This document shows, in pieces, positions 46,159 to 56,412 of a stretch of 64,000 bases of DNA. The notes under the pieces were generated by a model, which saw only the letters and a program-made list of their open reading frames with translations, had not been told where the DNA came from and did not search any database. The position numbers and the translations under genes are program-made. Positions within the stretch are counted from its first letter, which is position 1, and the number at the start of each line of letters is the position of its first letter. The stretch is from assembly GCA_037176725.1 (NCBI GenBank), contig JAZBRS010000050.1:15704001-15768000 (forward strand). The letters are read 5' to 3'. This DNA comes from Posidonia oceanica. Lineage: Eukaryota > Streptophyta > Magnoliopsida > Alismatales > Posidoniaceae.

Positions 46159-47728
46159 TGTAGATGTGGATTTGGGGGGTGTTTATGAAGATGACTGCGC
46201 TTCCACATACGTTGTCAACTTTGTTATGACAGCCACTTATCAATGGGCGGACAAGGCGCCTGGGGAGATAATGATAATGTGGGTAGTCGGTTCACTAGAT
46301 CGATGGCAGGGTGTCGTCCAGCGACTTCCTCGTATTACGTGAGCGGATTCCTTTCCTTCAAAAAAAACAAGTAACAGAAGATCTGGATGAGTTCGTGTGT
46401 AGTAAATCGATCAAATAAATAGGAAATAACGTGAAAAAAAGCAACTAATACTAATCGAGGGTTGTTCCCCGCATGCATATGCCATGAATCTAATCTAAAG
46501 AATGCAATAATGAAAATAAAGAGAATGGAAGATGATACTCTCTTCACCCTCGTGCTGTATGCAGTGGGATGAGGAACGATTGGAGCTCCGGCTATCCTTG
46601 AGATCTCTGGGATTCAAGGTGGGATATGGTGATCTCTGGGATCTAGGATTTCAGGATTGAAGGTGGCGGCTAGGGTTTCTCTCTCAGAAGATGACTCTTT
46701 TCCTTAAAACCCTAAAATTGGCCACCTGCAGGGCACTGACTCACAGGACCTATTTATAGGTTCGTGGGACACGGATGGCTTAGACCTAGGAAGGTTCTAG
46801 AAGTTTCTAGAAGAAAACAGATATTTATTGCTAGTTGCCGCCTAGGCAGGCGACTGGCACAAATATCTCCCGAAAAGATCGTGGAAATGCCGGGGAAACT
46901 CTGCGTGACCATGTCAGCGGAGTCCATGTCAGCTAGTCGACTGTAACACAGGCGCCTAGCTATAGCACTATTCTAGGCAACTAAAATATTTGTTTCTGAT
47001 TTTTAGGAGATGAATCTTAGATTTGTTTCTGATTTTTAGGAGATAAATCTTTGATTCAAAAACGTGTTAAAAAGATCTAGATCTTAATTTGGAAGCCACC
47101 TAGGATTTTCTAGATTTATTCCTTAGATGATTATATGATTTTTTGTGTTATATCATATATTAAATATTTGAAGACCATGGAAATATCGATAATGTAGAAA
47201 AAGCGTTATAATAATTTATAAAGTCCCCTCATATATTATATTAATGTCCAGGATATTAATTATCAAGCTAGAGAGAGAGAGAAGTTGCTAGTCGCCTGTC
47301 GCAGAGGTGCCTACACATTCCAGTTGCCCCTCTGAAAGGCATTTGGATGTGTCGCCGCTTTGGGAGGCAACTAGCTAGGTCTTTTGCGTTTTTTTTAACC
47401 CTGTCTTTTAAGTCAATCCAGAGAAACATGATAAAAGTTTGGAAAACTTCAGAAATCTCATGAAATCGTAAAAACATCTTCTTTAACTCAAATTTGCCAC
47501 TGATTTGAGTGGAATAAAGGATACTCGAAGTACTCGGACTTGCCATGAGTCTGAGTGCGTTAGCTATGCCACAGCTAACAACCTTGAGTCAAGTAAAATT
47601 AAGCGATGCTTTAAATAAATCACGGAAAATCTGGAAAATGTGTTATTAAGCCTTAGTTGTGTGATATAGGGCGCCTCAAGGTTCCTATCCTCTAAGAACT
47701 CTCAAAATGCAAAAATGGGATACTTACA
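46159..47728 (-). repeat. 5' LTR of the inner Tat element (1570 bp)
   Basis: Partner of 32236-33822, with the same TGTAGA...TACA ends and scattered substitutions. The candidate TATA region on the minus strand (CCTATAAATAGG, about 46748-46759) is shared by both LTRs. Confidence 0.95.
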
Positions 47729-49042
47729 GCCTTCTTCAGAGATAAGGTGGCCGAGGAACATAACTTCACTCAACCAGAACTCGCACTTGGAGAACTTGAC
47801 ATACAACTGGTGCTGCCTCAGAATATCTAGCACTACCCGCAGATGTTGAGCATGAGAGTCCTCATCAGGAGAGTAGATCATAATGTCATCTACAAAGACC
47901 ACCACAAACTGGTCTAGATAAAGCTTGAAGATCCAGTTCATCAACTCTATGAATGCAGCAAGGGCGTTGGTTAAGCCGAAGGGCATAACCGTAAACTCAT
48001 AATGGCCGTACCGTGTCTGGAAAGCAGTCTTCTGAATGTCTGAGTCATGGATCCTCAGTTGGTGAGATCTTGATCTCAGATCTATCTTAGAGAAAATAGA
48101 TGCAGACTGCAACTGGTCAAACAGGTCCTCAATACAGGGCAAGGGATACTTATTCTTTACAGTAATCCGGTTCAACATCCGGTAGTCAATGCACAGACGG
48201 AATGAACCATCCTTCTTACGGACGAACAAGACAGGTGCTCCCCATGGAGATACACTTGGCCTGATAAAGCCATTGTCCAGTAACTCTTGCAGTTGGGCCT
48301 TGAGTTCCCGCAACTCAGCTAGTGCCATACGATAAGAATTCTTCACAACAACACTGCTTCCCGGGGCCAACTCAATGGTGAACTCTACCTCTCTGCGAGG
48401 TGGCATGCTAGGCAAATCCTCAGGGAAGACGTCGGGATATTCACACACTACTGAGATGTTGTGAACGCCCAACTCTGGAGAAGCAGAGGTAACCACACTA
48501 GCAAGGTACCCCATGCATCCCTTATTCAGAGACTTGTAAGCCTTCATAGCAGAGATAACGAACTTAGGCTCACCCTGACGTACACCTTGCACAAAGAAAG
48601 ATCCAGTCTCAGCAGCTCCAAAGAAAACTCTCCTCCGAGCACAGTCGATCAGAGCAGAATGTTGGCCCAGCCAGTCCATGCCCAAGATGACATCATACTC
48701 ATTCATGCCCATGAGTATGAGAGAGGCATCAAACTCCCGGCCGTTCAGTTCCAGATCGACAGATGGAAGATATCTCCACGCCAAACTGTGCTCACCCAGC
48801 AGCGTTACAACATCGAGGTAGAAAGCCAACTTGGCTGGGACATCATCTAGTTCCGCCGCAAACGGCTCGGAGACGAAGGAGAAAGTACTCCCTGCGTCAA
48901 AGAGAACCTTGGCCATTCGGCCCACCACAAGAAAGGAACCTAAGACCAAAGCACAACCAACAACATCCCCAATTAAATAACATAGTTCATAATACAAGGG
49001 AAAAGAAACAACAATCACACAAGGGGGCTCACCCCCACCCAA
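47729..49042 (-). pseudogene. outer gypsy protease and reverse transcriptase
   Basis: The protease motif is [13 protein letters not shown] (about 48890-48850) with [10 protein letters not shown] downstream. RT shows [82 protein letters not shown] (catalytic FVDD) and [18 protein letters not shown]. The frame is open over this whole stretch and ends only where the Tat element inserts. It is the best-preserved retroelement coding block in the window. Confidence 0.95.
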
Positions 49043-49047
49043 AGAGG

Positions 49048-50235
49048 CTACGGGGACTTACCCTCTATCACATCACCATAGGGCCCACTGTCGGGAGCAG
49101 AGATAGTGAACACCTGCCCCTGAGTCAACTGTTGTGGCACACTCCCCGCTCTCCTGGGAGGATTAGGACAGAACTTCTGCACATGTCCCAGTCTCCTACA
49201 GTTGTAACACCCTATTCCTCTCTGACTTGTAGTCCGCTGCGCTCGAGGGCAGTTCGCTGCAAAATGACCCATCTGGCCACACTGGAAACACTGGGCGCTC
49301 CCCTGTCCACTTGAAACAACCAGGCTAGGACTGGCGCTACTAACTCCAGCAAAACTGTGCCACACACCAAAGACAGAACTGGCTCTATTACCTCCTGTCA
49401 AGTTGTGCCAGGCACCAGAGACACCACCAGATCTGTCCTTCTTCCTCTTCCCCGGACTACTCGTACCACTGGAACTTGGTGGACTAGAGAACGAGAACCG
49501 AGAAGCAAAGGATGTCTTGATCTTCCTTTTGGAGCGACCTCCCAAGTACTGTTGGTATTCCTCCTCAAAACGGGAAGCCATCTGAAACATATCAGCTACT
49601 GTCGTGCATCGGCAGCCCATCACCTTCACCCTCAAGCTAGGTTGAAGGCCCTCCAGAAATCTATCCGCCTGCCTCTCTTTAGTATCGAAGGCCTAGGCGA
49701 ACCTCTCCAACCGAGCAAATGCAGCTTCATACTCAACCACATTCATGCTACCCTGCTGGAGGCTCCGGAACCTTCGGTCGAACCGATTCCTCACATGGCT
49801 CAGGAAATACTTCTCGTGGAAAGCAACCTCAACGTCCTTCCACTTGATGTCGACCGTTATAGAATCCAGGAACTTCAGCTGCCTCGTGGCTCTCCACCAC
49901 TCATCAACATCTCCTTTCAGCTGAAACACAGCCAATCACACCTAGTGCTCAGCCGGGCACGCCATGCTATCCAGCATCTTCTCGATCCGCCGCAACCATG
50001 CCTCGCACTTCTCAGGAGTACCTTTCCCCTTGAACGTCGCCGGGTGAAGCTTGTTCAACTGGTGTAGCCACGGATCTCCCCCAGACGATCCACTAGAGCC
50101 ACCCTTGCCAAAAGCGTGAGAGATCCCGTGCATCCAACCCTGCAATTCAGTCCGCAGGCCCTGCCATCTGCTCTCCTCTCGAGAGCTGGGCTCCGCAGTA
50201 GGGGCCTTGTCCTTCTTACGACCACAGCAGGACAT
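49048..50235 (-). pseudogene. outer gypsy gag with two zinc knuckles
   Basis: ATG at 50235-50233 (MSCCGRKKDKAPTAEP). The gag core at 49690-49935 shows WWRATRQLKFLD, VAFHEKYFLSHVR and LQQGSMNVVEYEAAFARL. Zinc knuckles CFQCGQMGHFAANC (about 49250-49290) and CYNCRRLGHVQKFC (about 49175-49215) are intact. Stops at about 49942 and 49693, and one just before the protease frame at 49048, break it. Confidence 0.92.
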
Positions 50236-50390
50236 TCTACAACAGAAGAGGAACAACAACCTGCACCACAATCAATGAGACAAACAACAATATATGATAA
50301 AACTGACAGATGCAGACTCAACCATGATATGCAATCCTATGGAGTCACTAGACTGACCACCCCTAGGCTAGTGCAACCTAGTGAATCTGT

Positions 50391-50402
50391 GCTCTGATAC
50401 CA
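50391..50402 (-). other. primer binding site of the outer gypsy
   Basis: TGGTATCAGAGC on the minus strand, 4 bases (GAAC) from the LTR end; a perfect initiator-Met tRNA site. Confidence 0.92.
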
Positions 50403-50406
50403 GTTC

Positions 50407-52720
50407 TGTAACGACCCGAGTCGCTATCAAGACATTCCAAAAGCCTGAACAAATTAAAACATAAATAACTGTTACATAAACAATTATCTAAGGGCTAAAC
50501 AATAAAAATCTGTGCCAAGAACCTACAGTGGACAGCTACGTGACTCCGACTATATGCACTATGATCCAAAACCAACTAATCATCTGCACCTGCAACTAAA
50601 ACCACAATAAAATACACGTGAGTGACCAGAAATTGTCACCCAGCACACACACCTCGAAAAAACTACGAGAAAACCAACATAAAACCACAATAATGCGTAA
50701 AACCGGTCAAAACCCCAAATCCAGGTCAACATAATTATTTATACTAATAAAACATCTTTCCCAAAGCCCAATAAGCCAAACCGGGAAAACAAGATGTAAA
50801 ACAATATTTATTAATCAAAGCTCAACCCACCAGCCCAAAACTCAGCAAAACTGCATTCCCGCAAAAGCGGGAAAGGCTTGAGACCCAATACGGCCAAAGC
50901 TCTAGGCCCAATATGGCCAAAAACAAACCAAACACAACCCTACGGGCACAAAACCACAACTAGTCACATTGCCTGGCGCCAAGCAACCGACCTGGCCTCA
51001 AGTAGTAACTAGTGACTCACCCCCGCACTTATTGCACTGCCAAGGACACCCGCCCTATAGAGAAGCATGCCCGTCAAGGCATTCTCACACCAGAGAAGCC
51101 TCAAAAGCGATCCCCACCTGAGCAAGTTGTCCTCAATCGTGACAGAACCACAGGGCACGCACTATCGGCGCCTGCAACAATGCGCTTTGAACCACTCATG
51201 GGTCCCTCAGCACCACAAAAAGGCAAGTCCTAGTGCCCGAGTTACGCAGGAGTATCATACCTCCTGAGTCCGCTGCCACGATACCGCTAGGTACGGCCAG
51301 CACCCCGACCTCCAAACCTCAGCCTAGGCGAAGTGTGTGACACACCAGGAATGCCGTCGTGCCCCCGGGTCCAGACCACACGACTCCCAGGTTTCGGCCC
51401 CAACAAAACCTCGGCAAAATATTTTGAAAACACATCTATAATTTCCAAAAAATCATTTTTGAAAACTTTTAACAAGCCACAAGATAATCACAGGCATAGG
51501 CATGAACAAACACTAATTAGATAATAATTGACACCTACTTAAAACAGGTTTGAGAAACAACGTAGACCCAGGTGCGGCAGACCGAACCTAGTTCGGTCAA
51601 CTGAATAGATGGTCTGGATACCATCCAGACCCAGATTTCGGTAGACTGACTTTTATTCGGTTGACCTAATTCAAGTTCTGGAGTGCATCCAAAGTAGGTT
51701 TCGGCATACCGAATTAATCCGGCATGTCGAACCTGGGGCCTGTAGAAAAATACCCAGTTCGAATTTAAATCCAAAACTACCTGCACAAACCACTGAAAAT
51801 AGCATGCAATATACCGAAATGACCAGAATTTAACAAGGAACACAACCACATACAAATCATGCCATTCTAAGGCTCATAGCTCACAAAAACCCATAAAAAC
51901 CATGGAGCATGCTATATATCAACTGAAGCCTATAAATTTGGCTGGAAATCCACAAAAATCACCAAAAATTACCAAAGCACATCCATAACATTCAATTCAT
52001 GGCAAGGAACATAATTCTAGCATTTATGAGCCATCTAAGCAAATATGGGCGAGGTGTGTACCTTGGGACAGGGGGACGACCACTGTCCTACGGCGAACCA
52101 CCACCACCTCGGCCTCCGGTGATCCGCGACGCTTCCTCGGAGTCCACTCAACCACAGGAAGAGACCAGAGCTCGCCGACTCGCGCTCGCTGCACCTCGTC
52201 CCACGGCCACACGACGAAAACACAGTTAGGGCATAGGGTGGATGATGAACCCAAAAACCCAACCTATACTCGACTCACCTTCACCGGTGCTCCGAGCACT
52301 GAGGAGGAGTTCGCCGACCACCACCTTGAGCCGCCCACGCTCATCAGACTGGGATAGCCACCGGCGCACCACCGAGCTGCGCCGACCACCGACAGAGAAA
52401 AGGAAGGAGGAGAAGGGAGGAAAAGGGGATGGTAGAGGAGAGAGGATGGAGGTAGAGGAGGAATAAGGAGGAGGGGAGGAGGTGGAGATTGGGTGAGGAG
52501 GAGGGGAGGTTTCGTGCCGACCAGGGATTAAGGCATGGGCGAGAGGGGGAGTGGAGAGAGAGAGGAGGAGATGGAGAGGGTGAGTGACAGCGGGAGGGAG
52601 GGAGGGAGAGCAGAGGGAGTGGGAGACAGAGGGAGGGAGAGGTGGATTGGGGAGGAGAGAGAGTGGGGAAGAGGGAGTGGGGGAGAGAAACAGAGAGGGA
52701 GGGGGAAGGAGGAAGCAGGG
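50407..52720 (-). repeat. 5' LTR of the outer gypsy, outer end uncertain
   Basis: The inner end TGTAACGACCCGAG is fixed by the PBS and by the copy at 31402. GC-rich leader-like sequence follows, then an array of CGGT/ACCGAA words at 51585-51740 and a purine-rich tract at 52390-52720. No partner sequence exists to place the outer end. 52720 marks the change in sequence character only. Confidence 0.55.
52390..52720 (+). repeat. polypurine (GGAGA-rich) tract, about 330 bp
   Basis: Almost only G and A on the plus strand, with GAGGGAGGGAGG-type runs and a short break around 52500-52540. Open frames on both strands here are compositional artefacts. Such tracts can adopt triplex or G-quadruplex forms. 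Confidence 0.85.
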
Positions 52721-52727
52721 GATCTTA

Positions 52728-55700
52728 AAGCGTCTAACGTTAGATGCTTTAAACTCAACGTCTAACGTTGAATGCTGCAGTCTCAACCATTCTATGTTGA
52801 ACGATAATTTCCAAGCGTTTAACGTCCCCAGCTCAGTTTATTTCTAAATCTGTCAATTTTCCTTTTGGACCCAAATCAATTTTCAAAGTCAAACGGGTCC
52901 ATGTTGGCATAATTACATCATTAATTGATTGACACATGTCCCCTTGATTGAGAGGCCAAATTTGGCAAGTTTGCAACCTGGGTGTGTTGAACGCTATGTA
53001 TTCCAGCGTGTAACGTAGAACGCTGTTGTCCACAGCGTTCTATAACCTGCAATTGTATTCCACAACTTTTCTTATTTGGCCAAATTTGAAATTCAATTCT
53101 TGCCTCCTTTAGAGGCCTGTTGACCAGTCAAGGGCTCAATTTGGGCCTAATGATTGATAATCAATCATTATTGGAGGAATATTCCTTTATTCTGGCAACT
53201 GTGCCTCGAGTGGTCGTTGAACACTGGAATATTCTGGCAACTATGCCTCGAGTGGTCGTTGAACGCTGGGATTCCAACGTTCAACGTTCAACACTGTGAT
53301 TTCAAGCTTTCGACACTTCTGAATTGGAAACTTTTTGATACAGCTGCCTAATTGTACCAAGTTCGAGCCATTTTGCCATTTCTGCTCTCCCCCGGCTTCT
53401 ATAAAAGTAGGGGTACCCCAGCCTTGAGGGAGGACACAATTTGGAATTTTAGACTTTATTTTTGAGAAAGAGTTTGGAAAAGAGAGAGATCAAATAGAGA
53501 GAGTTAGAGTGCCAAAGAGCATAGTTCTTTTACGGTCTCCGACCACATCTTGCATTTCGTACATATCAAAAGGGGATTTTTTTTTTTTTTCTGTATATCA
53601 CATTTCATTCCATATATTGTTGTAGCTAGGCATTCATACATAGTTGCAACCGGGGGGATAAAACCCTTCGGGTAAGTATTTTTCTTTGATTATTTCGTGT
53701 CACTTTCTATTTATCTTGAACCACTTACTACACTATATTAATTCGCATTTTTAATAATACTTTGCAAGGAAAAGAAGAAGAAGAAGAAGCTCACTAAGCA
53801 CGGGCACCCTTGGGCAACGCTGGCGTTGTCCCAAGGTAGTTGCACACCGATCTATCTCCCCAAGGCGTCTCGAAGGCCAGCGCAAGTAAACCGAGAGTGG
53901 CGATCCCACCATTTGCATCACCTATGGAGTGAAGGAGTCAGATACAAATAAAGGAGACGTCAAGAAAGAATAAGAGACAAAAACAAGCTTTTCTCCTCCA
54001 AAACCCCATATCCACAAAATAGCGATCACGATGGAACGACTAAAAGTGCCCCCGTGCTAGGTGAGCATTCTCTTCTTCTTTTCTTCTTTTCCTTGCAATT
54101 TTATTTTTATTTTGCGGATTTTTCGAGTTTGTGGTGAAATTCCTCATAATATTTTGAGACACCACAACTCCCCTATTGTTTGGTTTTTTAGTTTTTATGC
54201 AAACAACCACCTCTCCTTTGATTTTGATTCTAGGGTGGTTGAATTAAAAGACAGCTTTTCTGAAATAAAAACAAAAATCTCTCTCAATGCGTTCAACGTT
54301 GAGCTGGACGTGTCTTACGTAAGACGCAGACCATTCCAGCGTCTTATACATCTGGACAGATTTCTTTCTTCTTTTCAAAAATTTTCTTTAATTTCTTTGT
54401 GTAGACTTTTACATGTTTGAAAATGCATGCAACCACCCCTTCCTTTTTGTTTTGATTCTCGGGAATAAGGGGTGATTGAGTAAAATTTTTTTTTCACTAA
54501 AAAATCTCCGTCAGTGTGTTGAACGCTGGCCTGGATGCATCTTACATAAGACGCATGATTTGCAACGTCTTACATATCTGGTCAGAATCTCATTCTGTTT
54601 TCAAAATTCTTCTTTGTTTTCTTTTCATAACTGGCCCAGGGATTGAGGTGTGAGGTGATCGGTTATGCCGTAGGGACCAGAGCCTTAATTTTTGAATGCT
54701 TTTCAAAAATCCCAAATAAAATCGAATTTTTCTGTTTGACTTGCATGTCCCTATTTAGGGAACTAATTTGATTGTCTTTTCTTAGATTACACAAAATAAC
54801 TACTTAGGTCCTAAGTACCTCCGTTGCAAAGGACTTAAGATAGGTGTTTGTGTTGTCATTTACTTTCACAAGGGGCACTCTTCTTTTCCTTGCTCCCTGT
54901 GGAAGTAAGTTAGAACCCCAAGTTTAGATTTGCTTTCTCCCTCCCCCTTTCAGTGGTTTGTTGTGGATTGCTTGTGTTTGACTCATGAGAGACCCAATCA
55001 ATCCTGAGTACGTTGGCCTCTACCTCTATGGGGTAGGGATATAAGTGTGCTTAGGCTCTCCAAAGACTCTCAGGAGTTGAGATATATGCAGTACCAAAGA
55101 AGAGAATTATTTGTCCTATTTGTGAGGATCCATAGTCATCCCTGAAGAAATCTATACCTAAGCCATAGGCACCCTGAGAGCCATGAAGGATTTAAAACAC
55201 TAATAACAAAGCGAAAATCCTAAAATCAAACATTTAATTGCTGTTTGAAAAGTGTTTCTGTGCAGCTTTCTGTAACAGGGTGTTGGATACTGTCATCTAT
55301 GCGTTCTACGTTAGACGCTATAGATTCTGCGTTCAACACATTATCTGTTTTTTTTTCCTTTCAATTTCTGGCTTTTATTTATGGTAAACTATGAATGCTA
55401 CAGGATGAATGATTAAACAGAGACTATAAACAGGTCATTTACAGTTTAATTTCCATTTTTCATTTTTTTTAGAAACTTGTATTAGGTTACAAAACCTGTT
55501 GTAAAGTTTTTTTTTCTTTTACCAAGTGTAAATCTTGTAATCTTTTCCCTTTATTAGTGAAAAAGAAAAAGAACAAAAATCAGAAAAAAAAGAAAGGAGA
55601 GAAAGAGAAAAAAGAAAAAGAAAAAAAAGGAAAAAAATGGGATTTACAGCCATTCGTCCAAATCAATGCACAAAATTAGTCCAGTTGACAGCTTAAAGTG

Positions 55701-55990
55701 CTAGATGCAGCAAACATTGCGTCTAACGTTTGACGCTGTTGTGTTTAGCATCTTACACTGTCTGTTACTTCAAAGCCAATCAGTGCATTATTTGCTTGCC
55801 ATTAGCAAAGCTTGAGTCTGATAATCAGCAAAAGGACAAGGAGTGTGTACCAAGGAGCTGTGGTAATCGTCTCTGCATAATCAGGCACTGTTTGCGTTAA
55901 TTAATTCTACTAGCAGAGGACAGTGGTGTTAGACACAACATTCTTAGTGTCTTACGTTAGACGCTGGTCTTTTTAGCGTCCTACGCTTAC
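52728..55990. repeat. dispersed family of short CG-centred palindromes
   Basis: Imperfect palindromes with arms GCGTCTAACG/CGTTAGACGC and variants occur at 52728, 52757, 52815, 53005, 53262-53290, 54299, 54310, 54535, 55300, 55719 and 55946. Many half copies (GTTGAACGCT, AGCGTTCT, AGCGTCCTACG) lie between. Copies are not in tandem and the spacers are unrelated. They lie both upstream and downstream of the TATA box at 53400. Confidence 0.8.
53400..53407 (+). promoter_or_regulatory. TATA box of a probable retroelement LTR promoter
   Basis: TATAAAAG follows a C-rich run (CTCCCCCGGCTTC). It is followed by a GGGGTACCCC palindrome and an A/G-rich leader. A TGGCGATCCC sequence at about 53897 resembles a Tat-type primer site, so 53400-53890 may be the promoter and R-U5 region of a plus-strand element. 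No LTR partner is present to confirm it. Confidence 0.45.
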
Positions 55991-56031
55991 TGAATCAGAC
56001 TTAAGCCGGACAAAGAGAAAAGTTGAGCCAA

Positions 56032-56412
56032 ATGACTGAATCCGAGAGCAGCCACTCAGACACAGATAGCATGCCCGAAGAGGAACCTATCTTGAAGTTA
56101 TTCCATCCTACCACTGGAGAAGAACTGGATCCCGACTCGATCCAATATCAAGCCTTGTGTCGCTTCCTTTACAGTGACAACAATTTCCCCGGCCCAATGG
56201 GCATATCAAATCAACAAGATAAGAATCTCCATCAAGGTCAATACCTCCCTAGTGAAGGACTACGAAGGCCCGTCGCAAACCACATCCCTAAAGGTCTATA
56301 CCAGGGACAGCTCGGAAATGCACCGCCAGATACCGAACACCAGGGGCAAAGAAATGACCCACATGGAGGATTCCGAACAAGGACCAATCCTTTGTTCTTT
56401 GAGCAACCATAG
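56032..56412 (+). CDS. orphan ORF, possible gag N-terminus
   Basis: The first ATG of the frame (56032) gives 126 residues: MTESESSHSDTDSMPEEEPI, then LKLFHPTTGEELDPDS and a Gln/Gly/Pro-rich tail, ending TAG at 56410-56412. The acidic start and later composition could suit the N-terminal part of a gypsy gag. It lies about 2.1 kb after a candidate primer site on the same strand. No gag core, zinc knuckle or pol follows before the next LTR starts at 56523. I do not recognise the protein; function unknown. Confidence 0.35.
   Translation: MTESESSHSDTDSMPEEEPILKLFHPTTGEELDPDSIQYQALCRFLYSDNNFPGPMGISNQQDKNLHQGQYLPSEGLRRPVANHIPKGLYQGQLGNAPPDTEHQGQRNDPHGGFRTRTNPLFFEQP

Larger units (their letters stand above)
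32236..47728 (-). mobile_element. inner Ty3/gypsy element of the Tat/Ogre type, nearly complete (15.5 kb)
   Basis: It has LTRs at 46159-47728 (5') and 32236-33822 (3'), both TGTAGA...TACA on the plus strand. A PBS and a PPT are in place, and the 5-bp target repeat GCCTA/GCCTT (32231-32235, 47729-47733) has one mismatch. The order gag, protease, RT, RNase H, a second RNase H, integrase and a long 3' region is the Tat arrangement. The pol frame runs about 6.2 kb (42734-36498) in a single phase, with seven in-frame stops and no frameshift. In about 235 aligned LTR bases I count about 19 differences. It is inserted in the outer element's RT/RNase H. Confidence 0.95.
31402..52720 (-). mobile_element. 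outer gypsy element (chromovirus type), split by the inner Tat element
   Basis: Minus strand. Sequence 50407-50717 (LTR end) is repeated at 31402-31710, giving the two LTR ends. Between them, after removing 32236-47728, come gag, protease, RT and part of RNase H. The integrase, the 3' UTR and most of the 3' LTR are deleted: RNase H coding joins LTR sequence at 31710/31711. The primer site is initiator-Met type. In the first 125 bp of the two LTR ends I count eight differences. The right outer end (52720) is an estimate, because the shortened left LTR cannot fix it. Confidence 0.85.

Noticed and set aside
48461..50067. Plus-strand frames of 129-236 codons opposite the outer gypsy gag and protease
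   Set aside because: Shadows of well-supported minus-strand gag/pol genes.
31402..50717. Dating the nested gypsy elements from LTR differences
   Set aside because: The outer LTR pair overlaps by only about 310 bp and looked slightly less diverged (8 in 125) than the inner pair (about 19 in 235), the reverse of the nesting order. The sample is too small to mean anything.
52024..52847. Overlapping open frames on both strands (Pro/Ser-rich and Gly/Arg-rich)
   Set aside because: Produced by the purine-rich tract; no domain, and frames exist in all phases.
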